From positions 62,001 through 126,000 of the forward strand of contig CAJTTZ010000003.1 of NCBI GenBank assembly GCA_910579505.1: a DNA stretch of 64,000 nucleotides. The letters are read 5' to 3'. Under the pieces are notes generated by a model. It saw only the letters and a program-made list of their open reading frames with translations. It searched no databases and was not told where the DNA came from. Positions 1 through 6,674 of the stretch are shown here, piece after piece. The position numbers were made by a program, and so were the translations under genes. Within the stretch, counting starts at the first letter, position 1. Every line of letters starts with the position of its first letter. This DNA is from an uncultured Lachnospiraceae bacterium. GTDB lineage: Bacteria; Bacillota; Clostridia; Lachnospirales; Lachnospiraceae.

Positions 1-5
1 ATCTG

Positions 6-39
6 AAACCGTTCCTGTTGGCGCAGGGGCGGTTTTGTT
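6..39 (+). terminator. Possible terminator at window start
   Basis: AAACCG at 6-11 can pair with CGGTTT at 30-35, with a second short pairing (CCTG/CAGG) inside, followed by a T-rich stretch. This would end a plus-strand gene lying before the window. The stem is short, so the call is tentative. Confidence 0.4.
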
Positions 40-364
40 TTGTGTAATTATAATCGCAAGATGGGCGGCGTATCCATCATCTCAGGTACTCTTGCGAGTG
101 CGTCGGGGGCCTTTCCGACCTTTGTGATTAATGTATGTATTTTCATGTGATATATGGATAACTTTAAATGGATAATGAAAAAGCAGATAACCGAAGTTAC
201 CTGCCTGAAAGTTTGAATGAAATAGGTGGGGTGGCAATCCCACATCTCTTTTAAGACCCATGGGGCGTGACGGCTGCCTGTTCCGTCCTCAGATTTCATT
301 CAATATAGCTTACTCATTTGGTAACTTAAGTATACAATATATTTTTGCCTTGTACAAATAGAAA

Positions 365-446
365 ATGGGTGTTGCTATATCAGTGGTTACCACACAGGCA
401 ACTTATGTTTAAAAATACACACGCTGATATAGGCTTACACACCCAT
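365..446. other. Large imperfect inverted repeat in a gene-free stretch (1-522)
   Basis: The first 522 bases hold no gene I can support. Within them ATGGGTGT (365-372) and TATATCAG (376-383) pair with CTGATATA (424-431) and ACACCCAT (439-446). An inner GTGGT/ACCAC hairpin lies at 383-393, and GTTGC (371-375) could alternatively pair with GCAAC (398-402). The position, beyond the 3' end of a repressor/DUF3800 operon of a probable mobile element, would suit a recombination or transfer site, but nothing proves that. It could also be a folded RNA. Confidence 0.4.
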
Positions 447-522
447 CTGCATTATTATATGTTCTTATGCCTTTATAATACCATTAGGGTGTGATAAAAT
501 CAACATCTTAAATAAACTTTAT

Positions 523-1209
523 TCATTTTCCAAATAATTTCCATGGAAATAGAAGCACAGAGCTAAGTTTATGCTTGAAACGGCTATAATATATGTTATC
601 GCCATATTCATAGTAACCATATAAAGCATTGGCAATATAATCTGCTGCTTGAACAATGTAAGCATTTTTATCATCTGAATCCATGTAGTTAATATTCAAA
701 TTGATATCGTATTCTTTTTCATATAACAGAAAGAGTTTTATATAATCGGAAAAAGAGTTCCCAGACGCTACTTTTGTGGAGTGTTTGTCGCAGATAATAT
801 TTATAGTAGTGCCATTATCTTTATCTGTTATTAGACGTTCTATCAATAATTTCATTAAAAAATTGTAAAGTATGTTTTTATCTATCAGTAATGATGGTTT
901 TACATGGTTCAAATCTGCAACAATGTATGAAATCTGTAAATCTTTTTTTGCGATACATTCCAATATGTGATATTTAATACATGGATATGCGTCTTTTGCC
1001 TTGATCTCATTGGAATGGAGTATCGAAAGTTCGTGGAACATTTTCTTGGCTATGCCTAGTTTTTTGTGCATGATGTTATGGAGTGCTTTATAATTATTGG
1101 TATCAATACATGCAATGACAAAATATCTTCCGCTGCTTCCAAGGTTGCCAGATTCATCGAAAATCAAATAGCGTTCATTTTTCTTTAGTATTTCTGTTTT
1201 TTGAGCCAT
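523..1209 (-). CDS. DUF3800 domain protein
   Basis: A 228-residue protein with the DUF3800 hallmarks. An acidic FDESG motif sits near the N-terminus (residues 17-21, after a beta strand), followed by a hydrophobic strand with FVIACI. Near the C-terminus a DSDD...QAADYIANALYG segment matches the family's late Asp plus QxAD motif. The family is thought to have an RNase H-like fold with possible nuclease activity, but no member's reaction is firmly known to me. It is common in phages, integrative elements and defence loci. It lies 79 bases downstream of the XRE repressor on the same strand and is probably co-transcribed with it. That is the place taken by the ImmA-type protease in ICEBs1-like elements. 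Base composition is AT-rich compared with the genes after 8.9 kb, suggesting acquisition. Confidence 0.8.
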   Translation of the reverse strand: MAQKTEILKKNERYLIFDESGNLGSSGRYFVIACIDTNNYKALHNIMHKKLGIAKKMFHELSILHSNEIKAKDAYPCIKYHILECIAKKDLQISYIVADLNHVKPSLLIDKNILYNFLMKLLIERLITDKDNGTTINIICDKHSTKVASGNSFSDYIKLFLLYEKEYDINLNINYMDSDDKNAYIVQAADYIANALYGYYEYGDNIYYSRFKHKLSSVLLFPWKLFGK

Positions 1210-1288
1210 TTTTATTAACCTTTCAAAGTATTTTAAGGTAATTTTTCGGTGCGTAAACTATTGATCTTGCGCTAGCCAGTCCTGCCAG

Positions 1289-1927
1289 TTATTCTTGGGG
1301 CGGGGTGTCGGGGTTCTTTTGATATTCGGGTATTTTGGTTAATAACTCTACTTGTTCGATAGCCCGGTCTATCTGCTCATCTGCCTTTTTCTGCCCCTCT
1401 ACATTTAACATAGAATAAAATTTTGCAAATATATAACCTACTTTTTTTAGGCATCTTTCCAGATATGCAGATTTAAAGTTAACTTCTGCTGGAGTCAGCT
1501 CTTCCCCACGATCTAATTTTAGCATAAGTTCATCAAAGCGAAAGTCGTCAAGTTGCTCCCAATTTATAGCATCAGAATTGGTGTGCAATTTTAATGAGTT
1601 TTCGTTAGAATGGTGCTTGTTTAATGACTGTAGAGGTCCAGTAAAGGGTTTGTTTTCAGGGCGTTTTGTCATTTCACTGGCGCCATAAGGTCTAACACGC
1701 TTCATTTCGAGTTCTATATTTCCTAATTCAACGCTATCATCTAATAAATCATACAAAGGAAAATCAAGAAATCTGGCAATTTTTTTAAGTTGAGCTACTC
1801 GTGGCTGCCGTTTCCCGTTTTCCCAATAATTGATTGCTGATTGTGATGCACCTACTTTGTCAGCAAATTCTTTTTGAGATAATCCCGAATAGATTCTTAA
1901 TTTATATATTTTTTCGCCTACTGTCAT
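1289..1927 (-). CDS. XRE-family (CI-like) transcriptional repressor
   Basis: A 212-residue protein with an N-terminal helix-turn-helix of the XRE/Cro-CI type at about residues 5-60. The recognition-helix region reads SQSAINYWENGKRQP, typical of this fold. The C-terminal 140 residues are charged and unrecognised and could mediate dimerisation or inducer response. An in-frame ATG lies 54 bases farther upstream, but the ATG at 1927 is preceded at good spacing by GGAGGTG, so I place the start there. The gene is divergent from the small Cro-like gene at 2071, with operator-like repeats between them. DUF3800 follows downstream. By analogy with phage and ICE control modules it probably represses its own and the divergent promoter. 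Confidence 0.85.
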   Translation of the reverse strand: MTVGEKIYKLRIYSGLSQKEFADKVGASQSAINYWENGKRQPRVAQLKKIARFLDFPLYDLLDDSVELGNIELEMKRVRPYGASEMTKRPENKPFTGPLQSLNKHHSNENSLKLHTNSDAINWEQLDDFRFDELMLKLDRGEELTPAEVNFKSAYLERCLKKVGYIFAKFYSMLNVEGQKKADEQIDRAIEQVELLTKIPEYQKNPDTPPQE

Positions 1928-1983
1928 GGGTATCACCTCCATAATACCCATATTAGCAAACTGAAAGCAACGTGTAAACAAGA

Positions 1984-2051
1984 ATCACGTTTGTTATTGA
2001 CATATTACCACAAACGTGATAATGTTGTCAACATAAAATCACATTTGCGAT
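1984..2051. promoter_or_regulatory. Three operator-like sites between divergent regulator genes
   Basis: ATCACGTTTGT (1984-1994) is repeated in perfect inverse as ACAAACGTGAT (2010-2020), and a related site ATCACATTTGCGAT lies at 2038-2051. All fit the pattern ATCACRTTTG. Three related sites between a CI-like and a Cro-like gene is the classic layout of a bistable switch. The middle site overlaps the -10 region of the rightward promoter. Confidence 0.65.
1997..2025 (+). promoter_or_regulatory. Promoter for the Cro-like gene
   Basis: TTGACA at 1997-2002 is a perfect -35. A TAATGT hexamer follows after 17 bases (2020-2025), or GATAAT after 15 bases (2018-2023). Operator-like site 2 overlaps the -10, so repressor binding would block it. 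Confidence 0.55.
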
Positions 2052-2070
2052 TGGAAAGGAGATAATTCAT

Positions 2071-2376
2071 ATGAAAAACATGAGAATCAGCAGAGATAAG
2101 GTTGACATCTGCCGGGCAAGAAAGAAAAAGAGTGTGGCAGATTTGGCAGAAGCCTACGGCGTAAGCCGGGCAAGGATGAACGTTATTCTCAATCAGAGAG
2201 AAGTATCTGTGGTTTCGGCAGGAAGATTAGCAGAGGCTCTTGAGTGTGATGTAACTGAAATTATTGACGCTTACATTGCAGAAACTACTTTAAGGCTTGC
2301 GAACCCAATGTTGGCAGAAATACCTTTTATTTTATTCCAATTATTGTCGTCACGGATATTTGCAATAAATTCGTGA
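2071..2376 (+). CDS. Small Cro-like XRE regulator with a chimeric tail
   Basis: The reading frame gives 101 residues. Residues 1-70 form a compact helix-turn-helix (SVADLAEAYGVSRARMNVIL is the HTH core) ending in DVTEIID, the usual end of this family of very short ICE/phage regulators. A strong GGAAAGGAG site precedes the ATG. The last 30 or so residues look unlike a normal tail. They run antisense through the 3' end of a DUF2513 gene on the other strand (2271-2593), so the original stop has probably been lost at a recombination junction. It likely acts at the operators just upstream as the counterpart of the divergent repressor. Confidence 0.7.
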   Translation: MKNMRISRDKVDICRARKKKSVADLAEAYGVSRARMNVILNQREVSVVSAGRLAEALECDVTEIIDAYIAETTLRLANPMLAEIPFILFQLLSSRIFAINS

Positions 2377-2593
2377 CCGGCTGGTGTTAAATCGTAAGAA
2401 TATTTGTTCCCCTTCATGGGGGTGTATATCAATCTTTCATGTATAGATACCTTAAATGATATTGAATGGTATCGTAGTCATAATCTTTCAGTTTTTCATA
2501 TTGGGGATTTGGAAAGTGACAGCCATGTTCTGAATTTGATATTTTTTCAATGGTAAAAAGTATGTTTCTGACGCATTCGTTATTGATTCGCAT
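2271..2593 (-). pseudogene. DUF2513 family gene, frameshifted
   Basis: Reading the minus strand from an ATG at 2593 (preceded by AGGGG) gives a DUF2513-type start: MRINNECVRNILFTIE, then YDTIQYHLRYLYMKD, then a stop. Moving one base restores the rest of the family: KYSYDLTPAGHEFIANIRDD, then NNWNKIK, ending in a stop at 2271-2273. The total length is 323 bases, which is not a multiple of three and fits a single-base deletion just after the LYMKD codons. DUF2513 proteins are small and of unknown function, and are common in phages and integrative elements. The 3' end overlaps the Cro-like reading frame tail to tail. I am confident of the family and fairly confident it is broken; a sequencing error could give the same picture. 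Confidence 0.7.
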
Positions 2594-2695
2594 TTTGCAT
2601 CCCCTTTTTTATTCTGGAGTATGATTTGATACTTAACAGTATAGGGGAAAATTGTGAAACTTCAATATTGATGTATACACTAGAACTAAGGCCTA

Positions 2696-2746
2696 AATTG
2701 CAAAAGTAAATTCTACCCTTGGGCACTGGAATTTACTTTTGCAATT
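2696..2746. repeat. Perfect 18-bp inverted repeat with 15-base loop
   Basis: The arm 2696-2713 (AATTGCAAAAGTAAATTC) is matched exactly in reverse complement by 2729-2746. The loop 2714-2728 can itself form CCC/GGG. No T-run follows, so it is not a standard terminator. It sits between the broken DUF2513 gene and the truncated antitoxin, and may be a MITE-like remnant or a recombination site. Confidence 0.75.
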
Positions 2747-2761
2747 AAGCTGTAATTGTAT

Positions 2762-2790
2762 TTGCTATGAAATTTTTAGTGGGGTATAAT
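2762..2790 (+). promoter_or_regulatory. Sigma-A promoter before the antitoxin remnant
   Basis: TTGCTA (2762-2767), a 17-base spacer, then a perfect TATAAT (2785-2790). A GGGAGG ribosome site follows before the ATG at 2827. The promoter looks intact although the gene it served is truncated; it may now drive the downstream kinase/hydrolase genes. Confidence 0.6.
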
Positions 2791-2826
2791 ACAATAGAGT
2801 AAGATGAAAAATGGGAGGTCGTTATT

Positions 2827-2877
2827 ATGTTGGCGGCAGTGAAAGGAATAGTAAAGGGCAATACCATGAAAAGGTAA
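2827..2877 (+). pseudogene. N-terminal stub of an antitoxin-like protein
   Basis: An ATG with a GGGAGG site opens a 16-codon frame reading MLAAVKGIVKGNTMKR, then a stop. From memory, the first 13 residues match the start of small clostridial antitoxin-like proteins usually paired with PIN-domain toxins. The rest of the gene and any toxin are missing. The 180 bases that follow to 3054 hold no recognisable coding sequence. This looks like a deletion scar. Confidence 0.45.
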
Positions 2878-3054
2878 AAGCGTTGGGAGACTGCCTGCGT
2901 TACGGTTGAAGAGCTGTGAGACTGTCTTCTTACATTATATCATCAATCTGTTGTCGAAATACAATGTCGCGTTTGGATACAAATTGGATACAGAGGTGTG
3001 ACGATACGCACTCTCATTTTCATTTATCAAGGGATTTATGGAGACAAAGCATAG

Positions 3055-3624
3055 ATGCAGCAGGGAAGAATTATCATAATCACAGGTTCGCCGGGAACAG
3101 GAAAATCTACAACGGCGTCTATCATTGCAAAGGAGTCAAATCTGGAAAAATCCGTACATATGCACACGGATGACTTTTATCATTACTTAAGCAAAGGCGC
3201 AATACCTCCGCATTTGCCGGAATCGGATGAGCAGAATCTGGTTGTGATAGAAGCTTTTTTGGAAGCGGCTAAGAGATATGCCCGTGGAAAATATGATGTA
3301 ATTGTGGATGGGATTATAGGACCATGGTTTTTGGAACCGTGGCAAAACATTGTCAGAGAGGGGTATGAAGTACATTACATTATTTTGAGGGCCAGCAAAG
3401 AGGAAACGATGAAGCGGGCTGTTGAACGTTCAAAATTAGACAGGGAAACCAATAAGGAATTAGTAGAAACAATGTGGGAGCAGTTTTGTGATTTGGGAAT
3501 ATATGAGTCGAATGTGGTAGATACAACGATGCACTCGGTTACAGACACAGTTTTTGCAGTAAAACAGAAAGTGGCAGGCGGGACGGCATTACTATCCTGG
3601 AAAATCTCTGCGTATACAAAATAG
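3055..3624 (+). CDS. P-loop small-molecule kinase-like ATPase
   Basis: A 189-residue AAA/P-loop protein. A Walker A motif GSPGTGKST lies at residues 11-19 directly after a beta strand (RIIIIT). An HTDDF segment near residue 40 and a VIVDGIIGPW strand around residues 80-90 resemble the acceptor-binding and Walker B regions of chloramphenicol phosphotransferase/gluconate-kinase-like proteins. A lid-like stretch with basic residues (KEETMKRAVERSK) follows. The substrate cannot be told from sequence. The start ATG has only a modest GGAG upstream. A hydrolase gene begins 16 bases after the stop, so the two are probably co-transcribed. Confidence 0.7.
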   Translation: MQQGRIIIITGSPGTGKSTTASIIAKESNLEKSVHMHTDDFYHYLSKGAIPPHLPESDEQNLVVIEAFLEAAKRYARGKYDVIVDGIIGPWFLEPWQNIVREGYEVHYIILRASKEETMKRAVERSKLDRETNKELVETMWEQFCDLGIYESNVVDTTMHSVTDTVFAVKQKVAGGTALLSWKISAYTK

Positions 3625-3640
3625 AGTCTGCAAAACTGAG

Positions 3641-4390
3641 ATGGTTGTTATGAATTTTTTAACTTTCGGTGACGGGAAAAAGAAGTCGATTTTATTTATT
3701 CATGGGATGGCATCTTCGGCTATGCTCTGCTACGAGCCGATTTTGAAATATTTGAAGGATTATTATGTTATATTGGCTGAAGTAGATGGGCATAGTCCTG
3801 CTGCGGGTGAACTGCAAAGCCTTGCAAAATGCTGTGATGAGATAGAGAAGTATGTAAAAGAAAATCTGGATGGCAGGTTATACTGTCTGTCGGGCTTTTC
3901 TATGGGAGCAACGATGGCGGTTGAACTCATAGGAAGAAGAAATATAGAAGTAAATAAACTTCATTTGGATGCGGCATTTTTAATAAAGATGGGGGTATTG
4001 ACAAAACCTTATGCGTTTATTTTCTGCAAATCCATCGGAAGGCTAAATAGAGGAAAGCGTATTCCCAAATTTCTAATGGATTCTGTTATGGGAAAGGACA
4101 ATAAAAGCGTAGTGGAAATGCTGTATAAAGACATTACGTCCAAAACAATAAAAAGTGCCTGCGAATTTGTTTATAAGTATGACATTCCTGACAAAATACG
4201 TGACTTTGAGGGAAGTGTTTTATTTTGGAGAGGGGCAAATGAAAAGTATCCAGAGAAAAGCGCGGCGTTGCTTAGACAGTATATTCCCACTTTAAGAGAT
4301 ATAGTATTTGAAAATATGGGTCATGGTCAGTATTTGCATGAGAATAGCGCTGAATACGCAAAAGGACTGATCGAATATCTGGCTGGTTGA
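3641..4390 (+). CDS. Alpha/beta hydrolase
   Basis: A 249-residue alpha/beta hydrolase. An HGM oxyanion-loop motif (His21-Gly22) follows strand 3, the nucleophile elbow GFSMG has Ser87, and a late His228 sits in MGHGQY. A catalytic Asp is expected between residues 190 and 210 (the WRGAN region) but cannot be assigned with certainty. The middle third is a helical lid with several Lys residues. There is no signal peptide, so the protein is cytoplasmic. Substrate unknown; such proteins act as esterases, lipases or C-C hydrolases. The ATG at 3641 is close to the kinase stop, and a second in-frame ATG three codons later is equally possible. Confidence 0.75.
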   Translation: MVVMNFLTFGDGKKKSILFIHGMASSAMLCYEPILKYLKDYYVILAEVDGHSPAAGELQSLAKCCDEIEKYVKENLDGRLYCLSGFSMGATMAVELIGRRNIEVNKLHLDAAFLIKMGVLTKPYAFIFCKSIGRLNRGKRIPKFLMDSVMGKDNKSVVEMLYKDITSKTIKSACEFVYKYDIPDKIRDFEGSVLFWRGANEKYPEKSAALLRQYIPTLRDIVFENMGHGQYLHENSAEYAKGLIEYLAG

Positions 4391-4414
4391 TAATATAAGA
4401 AATGGTTCTACACA

Positions 4415-4436
4415 TTCGGTTTGCAGAGAAACCGAA
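4415..4436. other. Short hairpin between hydrolase and VOC remnant
   Basis: TTCGGTTT (4415-4422) and AAACCGAA (4429-4436) form a perfect 8-bp stem with a 6-base loop. No T-run follows. It may weakly terminate or stabilise the upstream transcript. Confidence 0.35.
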
Positions 4437-4469
4437 AGACGCAGCATCTGACAGAAAAGGAGAGCAGAC

Positions 4470-4727
4470 ATGCAGATTGTACCTACGCTGAATTTCGGAG
4501 GGAATTGCCGTGAGGCAATTCAAATGTATGAAAAGGCATATAATGGAAAGATCAGTTGTATCATTACATATGGGGAAGCGGATGACCCGGCATATAATCC
4601 GCTGCTGAAAGAAGGCAGTAAGACAATATATCAGATGGAAGCGACGCCTTACAGTTCCTGCCGGGTCGTTTTTGTTGACAAGTTTGGGATTCGCTGGGGA
4701 ATTATGACGGAGCAGACAGACCGCTGA
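4470..4727 (+). pseudogene. VOC/PhnB-like protein with internal deletion
   Basis: The frame encodes 85 residues, whereas intact PhnB-like VOC proteins have about 135-145. The first 45 or so residues (MQIVPTLNFGGNCREAIQMY onward) are a normal first beta-alpha-beta unit. The last 40 (KEGSKTIYQMEATPYSSCR, then VVFVDKFGIRWGIMTEQ) are a normal C-terminal end. The roughly 55-60 residues between them are absent without a frame change. One complete half of the pseudo-twofold fold and its ligand residues are therefore missing, so activity is unlikely. The gene still has a good GGAGAG ribosome site. I call it an in-frame deletion derivative rather than a real short protein. Confidence 0.65.
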
Positions 4728-4752
4728 ATTTGAATAGGGAGGGAATCAATTT

Positions 4753-4941
4753 ATGGAGAAAAAATTAAACATTGTAGTGGAGCATTGTCCTCAAAACCAC
4801 AAATGCCCGGCTGTAAAAGTTTGCCCGGTGGGCGCGCTTAGCCAGAAAGGCTTTGAAGCGCCCAGGATTGACTATGACAAGTGCATCGGCTGCGGCAAAT
4901 GCGCAAAGCTTTGTCCGAAAAAGGCGTTGGTGCTGGCGTAG
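4753..4941 (+). CDS. Small 4Fe-4S ferredoxin-like protein
   Basis: A 62-residue protein with a C-terminal CIGCGKCAKLCPKKAL motif, a standard 4Fe-4S binding loop (CxxCxxCxxxCP). The N-terminal half contains HCPQNHKCPAVKVCPVGAL, a degenerate second cluster loop with a longer first spacing, as in many clostridial small ferredoxin-like proteins. It probably carries one or two clusters and acts as a cytoplasmic electron carrier of unknown partner. It has a GGGAGG ribosome site and follows the VOC remnant by 25 bases. Confidence 0.75.
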   Translation: MEKKLNIVVEHCPQNHKCPAVKVCPVGALSQKGFEAPRIDYDKCIGCGKCAKLCPKKALVLA

Positions 4942-5031
4942 GGTTTTGATTTTGGAATAGGCCGGATTCAGTAACTAGGAAGCTGAAGGCTGAATAGTTA
5001 CTGTTACTTTCGGAAAAACGCCTCGGAAATA

Positions 5032-5086
5032 TTGACAAGAAAACTTGGCAACATTATAATGAGAATATGACAAGAAAACTTGGCAA
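5032..5086 (+). promoter_or_regulatory. Consensus promoter with duplicated operator
   Basis: TTGACA (5032-5037), 17 bases, TATAAT (5055-5060): both hexamers are perfect. A 19-base sequence, TGACAAGAAAACTTGGCAA, occurs at 5033-5051 (over the -35) and again exactly at 5068-5086 (just after the expected start of transcription). Each copy contains the dyad CAAG-AAAA-CTTG. Repressor bound at both copies would bracket the promoter. The XRE protein at 5455 is the obvious candidate. Confidence 0.75.
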
Positions 5087-5106
5087 TATGGATTGGGGGT
5101 TTTTCT

Positions 5107-5442
5107 GTGGACAGAGAAGAAATTTTAGAGAGAAGCAGGGCGGAAAATAGAAATAAGGACATCTATGAGCTTGAGATTTTAAAACAGGCAAGTGCGAAAG
5201 CGACCATAGTAATGATGGCTCTTGTGGGTGTCTTTACTATCGTGCAGATGCTTCTCGGCGGCGGCATACATTGGGGGCTGTGGGCGCTTTCTTTTACGCC
5301 CGAGATGGTGACATTATGGGTGAAATACATGAGGCTTCGCCATAAACATGAGCTTGCCATGGCAGTCGTCTACACCGTAATGGTATCTGTAATGTCGGGA
5401 TATCATGTGTATTGTCTGATTGCATCCTCTCTGGTTTTGTAA
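5107..5442 (+). CDS. DUF6442-like two-helix membrane protein
   Basis: A 111-residue protein that I recognise as DUF6442-like. The N-terminal cytoplasmic part is charged (REEILERSRAENRNKDIYE), followed by two to three hydrophobic segments at about residues 40-60 and 85-111. I use the GTG at 5107, which has GGGGG six bases upstream and gives the family's usual short start before REEILE; a TTG farther upstream lies inside the second operator copy. The family is regularly found just before a small XRE regulator, as here (12 bases to 5455). Function unknown; the pair may be an envelope-stress or element-encoded regulatory unit. Confidence 0.7.
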   Translation: MDREEILERSRAENRNKDIYELEILKQASAKATIVMMALVGVFTIVQMLLGGGIHWGLWALSFTPEMVTLWVKYMRLRHKHELAMAVVYTVMVSVMSGYHVYCLIASSLVL

Positions 5443-5454
5443 GGCGGTGATGGC

Positions 5455-5661
5455 TTGGACGATAAACTGGTATTAAAAAACCGTCTTAAGGAAGCGCGGG
5501 CGGAGCGGAAGTTATCACAAAACCAACTGGCGGAACTGGTTGGCGTATCCCGCAATACGATCAGTTCAATCGAAACGGGACAGTTTAATCCCACAGCTAA
5601 ATTAGCGCTTGTTCTGTGTATCGCGCTTAATAAAAAGTTTGAGGAATTATTCTATTTTTAA
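5455..5661 (+). CDS. Small XRE regulator (DUF6442 partner)
   Basis: A 68-residue protein that is essentially one helix-turn-helix: LKEARAERKLSQNQLAELVG, then VSRNTISSIETGQFNPT, ending KFEELFYF, typical of the short YozG/HTH_3 type. It starts with TTG at 5455 after an AAGGCGGTGA ribosome site; the nearby ATG is in another frame. It is probably translated together with the DUF6442 gene. The duplicated dyad around the shared promoter suggests that it represses its own operon. Confidence 0.8.
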   Translation: MDDKLVLKNRLKEARAERKLSQNQLAELVGVSRNTISSIETGQFNPTAKLALVLCIALNKKFEELFYF

Positions 5662-5733
5662 GTGCATGACAAGGGGCTTTGGACGGACAAATAGGGATGC
5701 CGGTGGACCGCAGTCTAAGGAGAAACGACGGAA

Positions 5734-6165
5734 ATGACAGAGGTTAAGTTTTATGAAGAGATAGCGGACGAACAGCTTGCGTTTGCGGTCATACTGTCCA
5801 AGGCACGGGATAAATATGTGTTCTGCAGACACAGGGACAGGGAAACATGGGAAATACCCGGAGGGCATCGGGAACCCGGGGAGGATATTTCGGACACGGC
5901 AAAGCGGGAACTGTACGAGGAGACAGGCGCTCTGGAATTTCAGATAGCCCCGGTCTGTGTATATTCCGTCACGGTGTCTGACCATGCCGGTCATGGAGAA
6001 GAATCTTTTGGTATGCTGTTTTTTGCCGAGATTGCGCGTTTTGAGGAAGAACTGCACAGCGAGATTGCGCAGATTGCGCTGATGGATAAACTGCCGGATG
6101 GGCTGACATATCCCGATATCCAGCCCCAGCTCATGGAAGAGGCGGGGAGACGGGGATATCTGTAA
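5734..6165 (+). CDS. NUDIX hydrolase
   Basis: A 143-residue protein with a complete Nudix box at residues 44-66: G-x5-E (Glu50), then REL (58-60), then YEETGA with the metal-binding Glu62/Glu63. Such enzymes cleave nucleoside diphosphates linked to another group, using Mg2+ or Mn2+. The substrate is not predictable here. The short, soluble form resembles MutT/8-oxo-dGTPase-like members. The stop is followed by about 115 bases without a gene that contain only an isolated TATAAT (6226-6231) with no good -35. Confidence 0.85.
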   Translation: MTEVKFYEEIADEQLAFAVILSKARDKYVFCRHRDRETWEIPGGHREPGEDISDTAKRELYEETGALEFQIAPVCVYSVTVSDHAGHGEESFGMLFFAEIARFEEELHSEIAQIALMDKLPDGLTYPDIQPQLMEEAGRRGYL

Positions 6166-6282
6166 CATATATAGTGTTACTCGACAAGACCCCTTTTTGC
6201 AGCAGGAAACAAAGAATGGACGCGCTATAATTTGTGGTCGTCATGACAAATCTTGTTTTCAGAGGAAAGGAAGGCATGGAAA

Positions 6283-6642
6283 ATGAAAAAAACGGAGTAT
6301 CTATTTAAAGAGATCATTGAAGAAATTAAGGAAATGTATTTAGAGGAAGGCGAAACAAAATTGTGTGCGGACAGCCAATGGTGTGTCTATGCAAAATCTT
6401 CGGATCTGGATTTAGAATCTGCATGTTATGTGCTTCCCTATCCCGCATATGATGTGGAGACAGATGAGGAGACCTTTCCTGAACTGGCTGTGCAAAATGG
6501 TCTTGACGTGGTTTATACGCATGATATGCTGCAGGATGTTATCATGTCTGCGTTGGATCAGAAAGAAAACGCTGGGGTACAAGAACTGTATAAGGCGATT
6601 CTTTACTATGAAGAAAACGATACGTTCATGGAACTTAGCTGA
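6283..6642 (+). CDS. Acidic hypothetical protein
   Basis: A 119-residue acidic protein I cannot assign. I start it at the ATG at 6283 (MKKTEYLFKEI), with AAGGAAGG shortly upstream; an in-frame ATG 30 bases earlier lacks a site. It has a conserved-looking core with paired short motifs (CYVLPYPAYD and YTHDMLQDVI) and ends in a helix (VQELYKAILYYEENDTF). There is no signal peptide or membrane segment. Size, acidity and position among small orphan genes resemble immunity-type proteins, but no toxin gene is visible and this is only an impression. Confidence 0.55.
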   Translation: MKKTEYLFKEIIEEIKEMYLEEGETKLCADSQWCVYAKSSDLDLESACYVLPYPAYDVETDEETFPELAVQNGLDVVYTHDMLQDVIMSALDQKENAGVQELYKAILYYEENDTFMELS

Positions 6643-6674
6643 AATACAGGTTTAGGAGAACAGCGCGTAACTAT

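Noticed and set aside
48..299. 83-codon minus-strand open frame
   Set aside because: No ribosome site, odd composition, no recognisable motif, and it lies in a low-complexity gene-free stretch.
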